A stretch of DNA of 64,000 bases from Diphasiastrum complanatum (GCA_029204225.1 CM055113.1:12362234-12426233), one strand, 5' to 3'; shown: positions 35,843-46,432, numbered from the stretch's first letter. A program made the numbers and translations. Notes: generated by a model from the letters alone, not told the origin.

Positions 35843-35877
35843 CATTAGAGGAGTTCTCAATATCAAAAAGACCCTTT
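35843..35877 (+). repeat. Left terminal inverted repeat
   Basis: 35 bp, pairs with 45058-45092 with one G/A mismatch at position 8. Confidence 0.95.
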
Positions 35878-36360
35878 AGGGAATGCCATGCAGGATATAC
35901 AAAAATATCAAAATAAATAAAACAATATTGTTTATCTGCTTGCCCACACCACTCCCAAGGCCTCCCCAACTCCCAATGATCTAATCATAGAGTCTATAGT
36001 CACAGTTAAGAACCGTTAACAGTTCGTAGTATAACTTGACTAAATTCAAAAATATTCCCTCCATTGGTTACGAAAAGGGCAATATTTTCACTGGATCTAG
36101 GATATGACCGCCATCTCCAAATTCGAATCAGGAAAAATTGCAAAATATTTACATATGCATTCTTTCCACGAGAATGGAAATATGAGCGTCAACTACCTAT
36201 TGGAATGAAAAAATGAGCGGCATTTCCAAATTTGAATCAAGCATGGAGATTGAATTGATTCTACATAGTATATAATATAATCAAAGATGAGTATTTTGTT
36301 TTGCTTCATAGAATCTGGTCATAGTACTTTGATGCAACTGATTACTCTATTATTTTTTTG

Positions 36361-38919
36361 ATGATGACATTATATCATCTACATGTGGATATCCCTATTG
36401 ATTTGGCACCTTTGCAGAGAAGAGGAGGCAAAGGAGTTCAAATATCTGCTAAAGATCGTTCTCGTTACAGGGCAGAAGGAAAGAAAAACTTGGATTTGTG
36501 GACAGATGGAATATTATATCCACAAGATCCAAGCACTTTGACATATCCCACATTCTCTTCAATAACTCATTTAGTTACATGGATATGCAATGGGCATAGT
36601 GGATTACTAGGATACTGTGAAAGATTGCAAAACCATAAAAAACAACTTTATATGAATAAAGTTCACTTTTTAGAAGGTGAGTTAATTCGGATACCTTCCT
36701 ATTGTCAGAATAGAGATTGTCCAAAAGATGTTAGAAGAAAATGAACAACTTAAAAAAAATAATGAATCATTACAGAAGATAACAATCAATATTAAATCAG
36801 AACTAGAGCAAATGCAATTAGTCTTACAGTCTATTTGTATTGAAAACTTACAATTACTGAAGGATGTGGATTTGGTAAAGAAGCAGGCTGAAAGTAAGAA
36901 GCGAAAGCGACAAAGTTGCAAGGATATTCAAACGCTTTCAAAAGGAGGTTATCGAAATAGAAGGATCTGTGCATTCAAGTAAGCATATTCTGAATTTTGT
37001 AAGTTTTTCAATGACATTTGGGTTTAATTTCAGCTATGGTGATATTCTGTTAACTACATGTTTTTTTGTAGATCTGCATTAGTCGCTCCTCGGAATATTA
37101 AAGACAATGCTTCACTAAGAATGTGATTGGGCACAATATTGACTTGCAAATCCATTGAGCGTATCATGATGAACAATAGAATTTCAAATGTAAAGTGTAA
37201 AATAGCATAGTCTTTGATGGTGGACATTCAAAATATTTTAGATAAGACTATAGTTCAGGGTGCTTGTGATTTTGTAGGTACTAGTAGGGAAGCATATGCA
37301 ACAATATTTAAACTAATTAGAGAAGCTTTTAAGCAAGTTCAAATTGGAAAAGTCCCAATCCCTAGGACATATCACTTGAAGAAAGAGAGAGATACATTAA
37401 ACATATGTATGCATAAGATCACTGGAACTCCATTTCATATTGAGGAGGTGTATGAAATTGATGGAAGATCGATATTCTATAATTCATCAAACAATTTATT
37501 TGTTGATCTGAATTACTTGCGGAGATACATCGTCACATTCTATGATATAACCTATGAAAAGGTGAATGGCAAAATAATCATAGTACTTAAGTTAGATGAG
37601 TCAGAAATTGTGAAAGGGCAAAAGATGGAAAGGGTTAGTATAACTCTCATGAATGGTGCTCTATCACAAACAGAGAACCAAGAAGATTTCAAATTCAGTG
37701 TCCAGTCAGAAAATGATATATGGTGGTTGGCAGCGTTTCAGGTAACTAGCCTCATTATTACATTACATTCATTGAATAGTATTAATACATTGTAAACTAA
37801 GTTTGATTAATTCTTTGGACAGGTGCTGAAAGAGGATTATGATATATTATCATGGATATTCTCAAGGACATCTTATCCTAGGATCATCAAGGACCATATG
37901 GATGGAGGACTTCTCAATGTTCCAGGAGTTGGAGACTTCAATGTTGAATGGCACTTAGCAGGTGAGTTGAAAACATTGAAATGTATGTACAATATCTCTC
38001 ATGGTGCTACATGAAAACACCCTTGTTTGTACTGCATGAAAATGGCAAAAGATGTAACTAGGAGTACAAGAATTACAAGAGAATATGCAGATCCAAACTG
38101 GAAACCTGTGTTGCCTATCCCCTTAAAAAATGTGCATGTTTGCACTCTTCATGCAGAAGTTAGATTAATAGAAAATATCATTTATCTTCATATAGTTTTT
38201 GCTTGGAATACCAAGCCAGCATCATTAGCAAAGGAAGCTATGTCTCGATTAGAAGATGTTTTATCAAAACCAGGACTCCATAAAAGACACGTCAAAATTC
38301 AAAAAGATAAAAAGCTTTCAGGAAAGAATGGGAAGATGCCAACTAAGCCAAACATAGGAGAAGCAAAAGCACGTCGTTTTCTATCAAATCATACTAGTAA
38401 GGCTTCTAATATTCACTCAGTCTGGACAGATATTATTGTTGCCACTCAGGACTTTGAGAAAGACAGCAAAACTAGAGTACTAAAAGTTGATGTATGGAAA
38501 AAGCTTGATAGTATGGTTGCTATTTTAAGAAAAGAAAAATACTCTAATATTGATAAGAAAGCTGTCCAAAGGACTCGTGTCAAGTTTGTTAATGCAATAT
38601 CAAAAGCATGGGGAGAAGATCACATCACTCATTACATGGTTAGTATAAAATCTTCAAAATGCTTTAAAATTTTCATATATATTTAGATCCAAACATAAGA
38701 CTAACATTATGATTTTCACATATGCAGCACATACTAAGACATCATACAACATTTTTTGCAAATACATATGGAAGCTTGAGTGTATGGTCATCACAAGGGA
38801 TGGAGAAGTCACACTGGCAAGCACGAGTAGCGTTTCATCGAAATACACAACATGGAGGAACCAATGAAAAACGAAACTACATTTGTCAATTGTTTCAGTG
38901 GTTCTACCGCAGAGTTTAG
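36361..38919 (+). pseudogene. Transposase-like gene, five exons, three in-frame stops
   Basis: Exon pieces: about 36361-36680; 36728-36978 (coiled coil); 37072-37741; 37823-38638; 38728-38919. Introns with GT-AG at 36979-37071, 37742-37822 and 38639-38727 keep the frame; the first junction (36680-36727) is unclear and may be a frameshift. Stops lie in frame at 37124 (TGA), 37208 (TAG) and 38012 (TGA). Motifs: VLKLDES (candidate first acidic residue), HLAGELKTL followed by KHPCLYC (a zinc pair), CTLHAEVRLIE, and a terminal WSSQGMEKSHWQ (candidate Glu). This Asp...GD/ELK-L...C-x-x-C...LHA-x-x-R...QG-x-E order is that of an RNase-H-fold transposase with an inserted zinc site, but I cannot name the superfamily. 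It is the best candidate for the enzyme that mobilises the element. Confidence 0.6.
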
Positions 38920-39089
38920 ATTTGACATATAACAAAGTCCACAGATGATTACTGAGTAGAAGATCATCATTGCTGAGTAGAAGATCATGATGACATGTTC
39001 AGAATTGCTTTGCAAATTCATTGAACAAGAGAGGAGAAATACCCAATGTAAATGTATTGATTGTATTATACCAAAATACAAAGTGTCAA

Positions 39090-40603
39090 CTATTCATCAT
39101 TAGATCTTGTATCAGATTCTATGGTAGTATTGTCATGAAGAAATTCTCTGCTAGCGTATGCATCTAATAGATGTGCATTATTCTTATTTCCACTAAGCTC
39201 AATATAAGTAGAATACAATGAATAATGGGAGCTCCTTAAAGGAACATTCCCATCAGTAAAGCCTAAAATGTTCAAAACATAAGATCTTTTGACAAAAATA
39301 ATCTTATTTGTCTTAACAAATTTATGTCCTCCTAGATAAAATGATAAAGCTTTAACTGCCATTGTAAGACTCTCCCTGACTGGGCTCAGCTTGGAATGAG
39401 CAATACAGATCTTATTCTTCAAGAAATGCCTAAGATAGTGGTCCAATCCACTGTCCCTCTGGAACGAGGATGCGTGTTGTCTGAAACCACCTCGTCTTGC
39501 AGCAAAGTCATCTATTATGAGAGCATCCTGCAATAGGAAATATGTTAGCAAACACACATTCAGTGATTGAAAATATTCAAATACAAGGAAGATTTAAACA
39601 CTTACACATTCTTCATCATCAACAACAACCAGATCAGGATGATCAATATAATGACCATGTATTGAAGTGGAATCATTAGTGAAGTGCATTAATGATGGAC
39701 GAGGGAAGCCCATCTGTGATTGAAATGCCGTGAATTCTTCATCGGATGGTCTGCCTCGCCCATCCTTAGCTATATTTGATAAAGTCTTATTCAGGCATTC
39801 TGGTCATAAGACCCTCCTCATCATCAAAATCAATACCATCAACAAGGTCATCTGTCTCAAAATCTACAAAGTCCGAGAGTTCAAAAATTGTGTCAGATAA
39901 TAAACATAGAACCTTGTCCTCACGATAGTCAAAAAATTTAGATAAACCAGTAGTAGTAAAATATATATCGTCATTAATATAATATATAGACAAATTGAAA
40001 AGACATTTTGAATCCTCCATAGATTTGGATTCATCATTAGATGTATTTTGGCCAATGAAAGAATCTCGGAGAACATCAGTATTTACATCAATGAAGTCAC
40101 TTTCTTTATCAGGAGTGTCGATAAGAAAGTGATTGATATCCTTAATGGCTGACTAAACAGAGGAGGGTGCAAAAGGAGGGTCAGCAACAAGACCTTCATC
40201 ATCATCTGGGATCTGAACTAACAGAAAAAGTATGAAACCACTCTAATATTCAACCAATTGACATTTCTTGTTGCAATACGGGCACATTGAACTACTTTTG
40301 AAAAGATCAAACAATTTGGTGAACATTCTATCCAGTCTATGTCTAAAAGCTGGGAAGAAATGAACAAGAACAGTATAATGCATGTACTGGAGTGGACCTA
40401 TGGAGAAAACAGGCTTGCTAAGTATATCTCTGAATCTGACATAATTTTCATAAAATATGTCATAATTACGGTTGTGTAGTCCTGAAAACATGTAGATATG
40501 GTCTGAATAGACTGTGGAAGTAGTCTAGGTTTTCAGTAATCCCAAATTCACTCAGAAATGAACTCAAGCCTGATTCTCGTGAGGATGATGAGGAAGAGGC
40601 CAT
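39090..40603 (-). pseudogene. Unknown gene with acidic region and Cys cluster, divergent from the histone gene
   Basis: Starts at ATG 40603 with a Ser-rich tail (MASSSSSSRESGL), then an aromatic-rich domain in a second frame (40491-40243) ending CPYCNKKC, a likely zinc site. A frame break falls near 40490. Further coding pieces: 40020-39787 (acidic, ending near DDEEGL) and about 39770-39611 (GRGRPSDEEFTAF...VVVDDEEC), which meets a GTAAGT donor; the last exon begins at about 39528 after CAG (DALIIDDFAARRGGF) and runs to 39090. A possible DNA-binding or accessory partner of the transposase, but I recognise no family. Confidence 0.45.
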
Positions 40604-40649
40604 GGTAGTAACGTGGATATCACACTTGTGCGCGCGGGAGAACTGAACC

Positions 40650-41403
40650 AAAACTAACTATCAAAATGGCGCAGAAGATGGATATGTACGACAGACAGAT
40701 ACAGACTATCGCACTTGTGCACGAGTAGGTATAGTTGCAAGCAAACGGACGGCAATGAGCGCGCACAAAAGCGATATGTCGCAAATTTTGAGAACGAAAA
40801 AGGTGAAACATTTTCAGTTTTCGTGCCATTTATACTAAATTTTTGCATGTGTGGTCAACAGACTTAGGACACGTGTCTACTTTCAATTGGACAATAGGCG
40901 CAGACACGTGTGAGATGACACCTGCACACGTGTGAAATGACACCTAGACACGTGTCGCATCTTCATTCAATTGCTCATAAACACGTGTCGCTCTCGCATT
41001 TGATCGTACAAATCCCACACGTGTAATGTGACAGGGTCCGTACAACTCCCACACGTGTGACAAGACGTTCTTTCGCACATGCGAACCCCGATATAAAATC
41101 ACAAATTTCAATAAATTTTTTCACTTTTTTTTTCGCTCCGCATATCACATTTGTGTGCACCCTTCACAATCGAAATTCCTCCTACTGTCTTCCATGCGCA
41201 TAGGTCCGATACGTCTACCTATGTGTCACCCCATATCGCACTTGTGCAGCTTTCCTCAAATCTAATCGTTCTCTTTGATATTTGGCTGGCATAGGTCTGA
41301 TATACCGTACATTCTATCCGTACATAGCGGTCATCTGCGAGTTCTTTATCATCCCTCCTTTCTCACCCTAACTTTCACGCACAAGTCTGCTATCACATAG
41401 TTC
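40650..41403. promoter_or_regulatory. Bidirectional promoter region with seven CACGTG sites
   Basis: It separates the minus-strand unknown gene from the plus-strand histone gene. CACGTG occurs at 40870, 40905, 40927, 40949, 40982, 41018 and 41052, all in a CACGTGT context, several as full CACACGTGTG or ACACGTGT palindromes. Variants (CACTTGTG) lie at about 40624, 40710 and 41236. Six bases would be expected once in about 4 kb, so seven in 188 bp is not chance. CACGTG is the plant G-box bound by bZIP and bHLH factors. The sites could also bind the element's own proteins. Confidence 0.75.
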
Positions 41404-42048
41404 ATGCCCATGGATAGGAAAAAGCAGACAAGGAGGGACTTCTTCTTTCCTGGTTCATCCTCATCTCCTACGGTTGCCATCACACCACCTGCTAGACCTA
41501 GAACGCGCAACCGTAGCAGGTGGCTCTCTAAGATACGCAAGTATCAGAGGTCAACAGCTCTGTTGATCCCAAGAGCTCCATTCTACCATGCTGTCCGGAA
41601 TATAACAAGAAATTATCTCAGACAACATGTTAAATTCACATCGAGTGCTCTTCGGTGCCTTCAGGAGGCTGCTGAAGATTATATTAGCCTGTTTTTTGAG
41701 GATTCTTTTTTGCTTGCCATCCATACCAAGAGGGTTACCATAATGCTCAAGGATTTTCAGCTTCTGATGAGAATGATGGATAGGTACTATAGGTTACATG
41801 TATCTCAGCCTATAGCTCCTAGACCAACTCCTGTAGATAGGACTAATCTTCCTACGAAGCGTGCTAGGAAGCAGACAGCTCCCAAGCGTGCTCCTAAGAA
41901 AGTGAAGCCTAACTCTTCAGATTCTATGAAGCCTATCCAAGAATCCATTGTAGATAACGCTGTTATTGATAATGTTGTAAATATAGCTATCTCTGTTTTG
42001 GATACTTCTATAATTGTTGTAAATACTATACATATTGTTTTAGACTAG
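41404..42048 (+). CDS. Histone H3 variant, CENH3-like, encoded by the TIR element
   Basis: 214 residues, no stop. An alternative start is ATG 41410. N-tail residues 4-11 (DRKKQTRR) echo the R-x-K-Q-T start of H3. Residues about 41-126 are a complete H3 fold: alphaN (IRKYQRSTALLIP), alpha1 (FYHAVRNITRNY), loop 1, alpha2 (SALRCLQEAAEDYISLFFEDSF), loop 2 (HTKRVTIM) and alpha3 (KDFQLLMRMM). LLIP, R-x-IT, QEAAEDY and KDF are closer to plant CENH3 than to canonical H3 (LLIRKLP, REIAQ, QEA-EAY, KDIQL), and loop 1 is at least one residue longer than in H3, a CENH3 trait. The 88-residue C-terminal extension is unusual and holds a basic run (KRARKQTAPKRAPKK), a likely nuclear localisation signal. It could mark chromatin for insertion or bind the element. 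The family call is from memory of the motifs. Confidence 0.85.
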   Translation: MPMDRKKQTRRDFFFPGSSSSPTVAITPPARPRTRNRSRWLSKIRKYQRSTALLIPRAPFYHAVRNITRNYLRQHVKFTSSALRCLQEAAEDYISLFFEDSFLLAIHTKRVTIMLKDFQLLMRMMDRYYRLHVSQPIAPRPTPVDRTNLPTKRARKQTAPKRAPKKVKPNSSDSMKPIQESIVDNAVIDNVVNIAISVLDTSIIVVNTIHIVLD

Positions 42049-42069
42049 ATGAACTTGATTTTAGTATTA

Positions 42070-43058
42070 ATTTTAGAGTTCTAGATTGTCTGGATCTCAA
42101 AGACAGACGAGCTTCTGTCAGTGATCCTGTGATAGAGTCCGGGCTTACACTCTTGCAATATGACATTGCAAGATATTCATCAAATGAGTTGCTGGTGCAG
42201 AGTAACTTCCTGCTTCAGGCCGTCAAGGAGAACAATGACACATTGTCACAGTGTCTGACAAGTGGATTCACACCAGCAACAAAGTATCTGCTCATACCTT
42301 ATCATACGAAGTAAGTTATATTAAATGCTTCTTGCTATTTTATGCATTAACATTGGCATTGTCAATGAAAATAGTTCTCATAATTGCAACTAAAGAAATT
42401 TCAATCTTATTTTGCATTGACCACGAGAGTTTAAACCTGATCTCTATTAAGAGATCTATAAATAATATTATTAAATGTTTTTGTGTCAAGATGAATTTGA
42501 CGAGAAATACGCATAAGGATGTAGATATATACATTCCATATATAAGTAAATATATTCCTACAGACGTTCCCCATTCCGTGGACTGGCAGATCGTCAGATT
42601 GGAGGTAAACTCTATCTTTCTTAATAGCATTTTGAAATCAGTATTCTAATGAAATATTTTCAATCTAATTCATTCTGTTTCATAATTAATTTCTTGTGTG
42701 CTGAATTATTTTGCAGTCACCCTAGCAAAATTATTCATTCACCTGTGGGTGGTACACAATGTACAATGCCAAGTTGTTTTTTGAGTGGTTGAACCTTCAA
42801 CAAGATGTTGATATTTCTAAGGTAATAAATTCTGTTTATTCTTATTTTGGAATCATGATTAGTTTTCTATTCTGGTGATGTTATTGGTCATTACTAATAC
42901 ATGAATGTTCTATTTTGCAGTTTACACTTCTTGAGTACACATCAAGCCAGATGTACAGATTTAGACAAGAAATTATCCTAAGTATAATGGCTAGGGCAAG
43001 GCTTCAGCCTCCCGTTATTGATGATGGTTCAAAGGATGATGTAGTTGTACTAAATTAA
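42070..43058 (+). pseudogene. Ulp1/C48-like cysteine protease remnant
   Basis: Exon pieces about 42070-42311, about 42420-42604, 42717-42821 and 42921-43058 join with GT-AG introns and a constant frame at the last two junctions. KYLLIPYHT near 42290 resembles the IP-(x)-H region. The block QIVRLESP, a TAG stop at 42723-42725, then QNYSFTCGWYTMYNAKLFFEW resembles the Ulp1 motif P-x-Q-N...-x-CG-x-(F/Y)...; the stop replaces a Gln position and the residue before CG is Thr instead of the common Asp. The tail (MYRFRQEIILSIM) resembles the C-terminal RxxI helix. The middle His-Trp region is not clear. Ulp1-type deSUMOylases occur in several plant DNA transposons. It may be a separate gene or the 3' half of a fusion with the histone ORF just upstream. 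Confidence 0.5.
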
Positions 43059-43383
43059 GATAAAAAAAAATATAGATAACATAGAACAAAAATAGATGTA
43101 TAGACTTCATAGAAAAATATACATTGATATATCAAATGCTGCTCCAGTTTATGAATTTGGGAGCACAAAATACATGTATAGATGCCCAACTTTGGCTTTC
43201 ATTTATTGAATGAAAGAGTGTATACAAAGATTTTTACTAAAGTTTATTTGAAACTATTGTTCTCCCACAATGGTGATTGTTGTAGGTAGATCTTTGCAGC
43301 ACGTCATCAGCTCCTGTCTTTTTTCGCATCTGTGACATGGCAAATATTAGTGAATGTGCAATTGTAAATGATGACATTTTCTA
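43059..43383. other. Convergent spacer inside the TIR element
   Basis: AT-rich sequence between two genes ending towards each other. It presumably holds their 3' ends; no coding content. Confidence 0.4.
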
Positions 43384-44620
43384 TTATTTTGTTCTATTTT
43401 CAAATGGCAATAAACATAAAGTACTTACGAGTCTTCCGTTGATGATAAATCTGAAATATGTTGGTAGATTGGTTTGTAATAGCATGAGCTCTATTCTGAT
43501 AAAATCAAGCTTCCAGTGCTCTTCCACCTCAAACATAGTCAAATATTCCTCAATGTAGATAATGCTTATCTCCATTCGGTTTGTGTGACCATTTAGTTCA
43601 AAGTCTTGATCCAGTGGTAGCCATGTACCTTCAATTTTCTTGTATCTCTGGTAGCTAAATGTGAGACTGAGCATTGGCTTTTCGATATGATAATGAAAGA
43701 CCATTGAGGACTTTTTAATCCTACATTCTATGTCATTATTTGTTTTACTATCCCAGCCTTGATCCATGAGATCTAACAAAGTCTCATCTGATAAATCCTT
43801 GCAAACAAATAAAGTTGGTATCCTATGAACACCAGCACTCGAGAGAAAATCAACAAATGTATGCAATGAGATAAACCAACTTAGGTGAACAATTTTTGAG
43901 CCTGTGCTTATCTTCATAGCATTTGTAATATCAATGAGTAGCTTGCATCTCAAGGATTCAAAAACAATGCTATCAGGAGTAGGCCACTCATCACTTTGAA
44001 AACTAGGCAATGGAATTGCTTCGAGCTTGCCAAAACCTCCATCTGTTTGTGGCGTATATAAAGATTCATAAAAATAGATACCACAATCTGCAAGTTACTT
44101 TGGACTTCTTCCTCTGAATTGCAGCTTTCCAACATCAAAATGAATCACGTCTAATATTCCTGCAAGTGATTGTGCGGGCTCCCATTCACTTATGCATGAT
44201 GGATATAAATCTGAAAGAAAAAAACAATGTTGAAGCATTTAAATCATAATCTAAAGAGCATCAATAAAGAAAATCACCTATGATTGTTGTAGAGTGCATA
44301 TGTTTTGATATACTTACAATTACATTTTTGATGATCATGAGGATTGATATCATGTACTTTGATTTCTGAATGCATATATACATGTTGCACTAAGACTTCT
44401 GATATCGATTGACCTCCCGGGGTAGTCTTAAACTCCAAAATTTTTGCTTTCCAATAAGATTTGTAAGTCATTTTTGCTCTTTTCTTTTGTCGAAAATTGC
44501 CCTTTGATGATGGATGCAGCAATACCCATGAGTTCTTCATATATTTTGTTAGCTCCAGTTATCAGCTTCATCTTTCTCATTGTAAAACATCACATAATCG
44601 ATTGTAGATCTGGGTCTCCT
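43384..44620 (-). pseudogene. Unknown multi-exon gene of the TIR element
   Basis: A candidate start is ATG 44616 or in the overlapping frame near 44540. Exon 1 includes YKSYWKAKILEF and VLVQHVYMHSEIKVHD and ends at a GTAAGT donor near 44315. Exon 2 follows a TTTCAG acceptor near 44210 and reads through to about 43435, apart from a TAA after LQFRGRSPK near 44101. It includes YFYESLYTP, FESLRCKLLIDI and HLSWFISLHTFVDFL. Exon 1 has a frame break near its start. No recognisable family: no signal peptide, zinc site or helicase motif is seen. The downstream ORF continues past a possible donor to 43384. Confidence 0.45.
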
Positions 44621-45057
44621 TGCCATTGCTATTTTCAAAGCTTGGGCGCCAAAAATCTCTCTGATATGTTACTTAATTATAATTTTTCGTATCACATTTA
44701 ATCTAATGTGAATGCCAACATAGTCACAGTTACTGCATATACCATATTTTATGTAACTATACATACTATATTTCTATAATTGTAACTAGTATAGTTAGAA
44801 AATTTCATTATACTAACCAGCATAGTAAAGTAAATTTAACTTGAGATATTGACGTCGGGCAGATTAGCACGTGTCGGGCAGGAAGAAGAAACCAATGGGA
44901 TACGTCCATGCTGCCCGGACACAAATTTCAAAGTTTTCTATATTGCATTTTTATTTTTTAGTTAATTTGAACTACGTTACGTAGATTTCAAATCTGTGCA
45001 TTTTGATTGGGCCTGGTGACGGTTGAAACTAAAGAAAAGATATAAAAGTATCTTTAC

Positions 45058-45092
45058 AAAGGGTCTTTTTGATATTGAGAACTCTTCTAATG
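45058..45092 (-). repeat. Right terminal inverted repeat
   Basis: Reverse complement of the left end. The 100 bp inside it resemble the right end of the MITE. Confidence 0.95.
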
Positions 45093-45588
45093 CTATAGGG
45101 CGTGTGGTGAAGTTCACACGTGCTAAAAACTTCACATCAGTCTCCTCAATATGTCATTCATCGTGATGTTCCGATCAAGACGGAGAATCATGATTTCCTA
45201 GCATGGTGGCTCAATGGATGAACTTTGCTGGGTCTCTGCTCACCACAATGGGGATACACGAGTGTGTCTTTTTGGGAAAAATTAATATGGATTTTATAAC
45301 TTTCGCCTTTAGCACCCAGTTTCCCAATGACTCACTAATAGACCCTTACCAATCCACCATCAAGTGTTTAGGCCTACAACCATTAATTATGACCATGTAC
45401 ACATAAGGGCCCCAATTCCCTTATAGTCACAATTAGCTTATGGGTTGTGGACATGCTACTCGAGACTAGTCATGGGCCAAAATCTATTATTCTATTTACA
45501 ACTCAACTTGCGTGCTCATTGGGCCATGGGCTTATACGTGCAGGATGTCATGCCCTAGCAACATATTTTAATAGCCAATATTATTTAT
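45093..45588. other. Region beyond the right TIR without a gene
   Basis: Possible continuation of the copia E LTR or flanking unique sequence; it holds a TTCACACGTG near 45113. No supported coding region. Confidence 0.35.
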
Positions 45589-45777
45589 TTACAATATGTT
45601 GGGAATACCCAACACTATCCACCATATATGATTTTCTGATTGAACACTAAATGTGTGATCATTTGATACTTTGCTCATCAAAATGATACTCACCCGTTCC
45701 AACTTTTGACCTTTGATGATTTCAGATTTATTAAGTTTCATCACAACAATCCACTCAAATGAAACATGCAGAGACAT
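45589..45777 (-). pseudogene. Second transposase fragment outside the right TIR
   Basis: The 62-residue ORF contains VVMKLNKSEIIKGQKLERVSIILM and FSVQSENHIWW-type sequence, matching 37570-37735 of the transposase gene in the element (VLKLDES, KGQKMERVSI, FSVQSENDIWW). The candidate catalytic Asp is Asn here. It is a remnant of a separate related copy, inverted relative to the first, about 500 bp beyond the right end. Confidence 0.85.
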
Positions 45778-46432
45778 TTAGTCTTTGGTGAGTACAAGCA
45801 CCCTTAACTAATTAATGCTTGAAGTTAGAGCTAGTAAACCATAGTAGTCAAAATGCGGGCATAACCAGAAACTCGAAAACGGCAACGGATTGTTACTGGT
45901 TTCTATTCTCTCTATGCGTAACCTCTCTTTAAAGTCAAACTTCTTAAAGGGCCCATTTTGATCCCATGTTTTCCCTAATGAATGCATCACGATCAGGGCC
46001 CATTGTTTACATGCTTCTTAGATGCGAAGGCTCATACCCCTACACTCTTCTACAACATTTTGGTGACTTGCAACATTATCATTGGTTAACTTATCTTAAG
46101 GATGTGCCATTGGTTATGAAGAAGGCAAATATATGTGATATATTCAAGCATTCTTATAAATGCACATATAAAAGTTCCATTGCCATTGATTATCAGGAGG
46201 GTGCCAACATATACTAGTTATCCTTTGAGGATGGTAGCATTTTGAGCCACGGGGGCGATAAATTGTGGGACAAGGCGATAACTAGTCATCAATTGACAAA
46301 TACATGATGTAGCAATTGGAGATAAATGCCTCATATTGAAAGTGTGTTTAGCCCCTACTATGGCTTATAATCAAGCTTTCTTAGCCAACCACAACATGCC
46401 ACATTCATGTTTTCTCTCTTCACAATTACTAT

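Larger units (their letters stand above)
35843..45092. mobile_element. 9.25-kb TIR DNA transposon carrying a CENH3-like histone gene
   Basis: The ends are 35-bp inverted repeats with one mismatch, beginning CATTAGAGGAGTTC and ending AAAAAGACCCTTT (35843-35877 and 45058-45092). The flanks (AAGATC and CTATAG) show no target duplication. Inside are at least five genes on both strands: transposase-like (+, 36361-38919), unknown (-, 39090-40603), histone H3/CENH3-like (+, 41404-42048), Ulp1-like protease remnant (+, to 43058) and unknown (-, about 43384-44620). All have plausible GT-AG introns, so this is a nuclear eukaryotic element and not a recent viral insertion. The MITE at 5923-6298 shares its ends. 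Terminal sequence and lack of duplication fit none of CACTA, Mutator, hAT, Harbinger or Mariner. Confidence 0.88.

Noticed and set aside
42251-42649. Single 132-residue gene in this ORF
   Set aside because: It crosses an apparent intron; only its last part fits the Ulp1-like gene model.
35843-45092. CACTA, Mutator, hAT, Harbinger or Mariner identity for the TIR element
   Set aside because: Ends do not begin CACTA, and no 2, 3, 8 or 9-bp target duplication is seen; the transposase motifs do not match those families.
45966-46217. 83-residue ORF after the transposase remnant
   Set aside because: No known motif; could be another remnant but this is unsupported.
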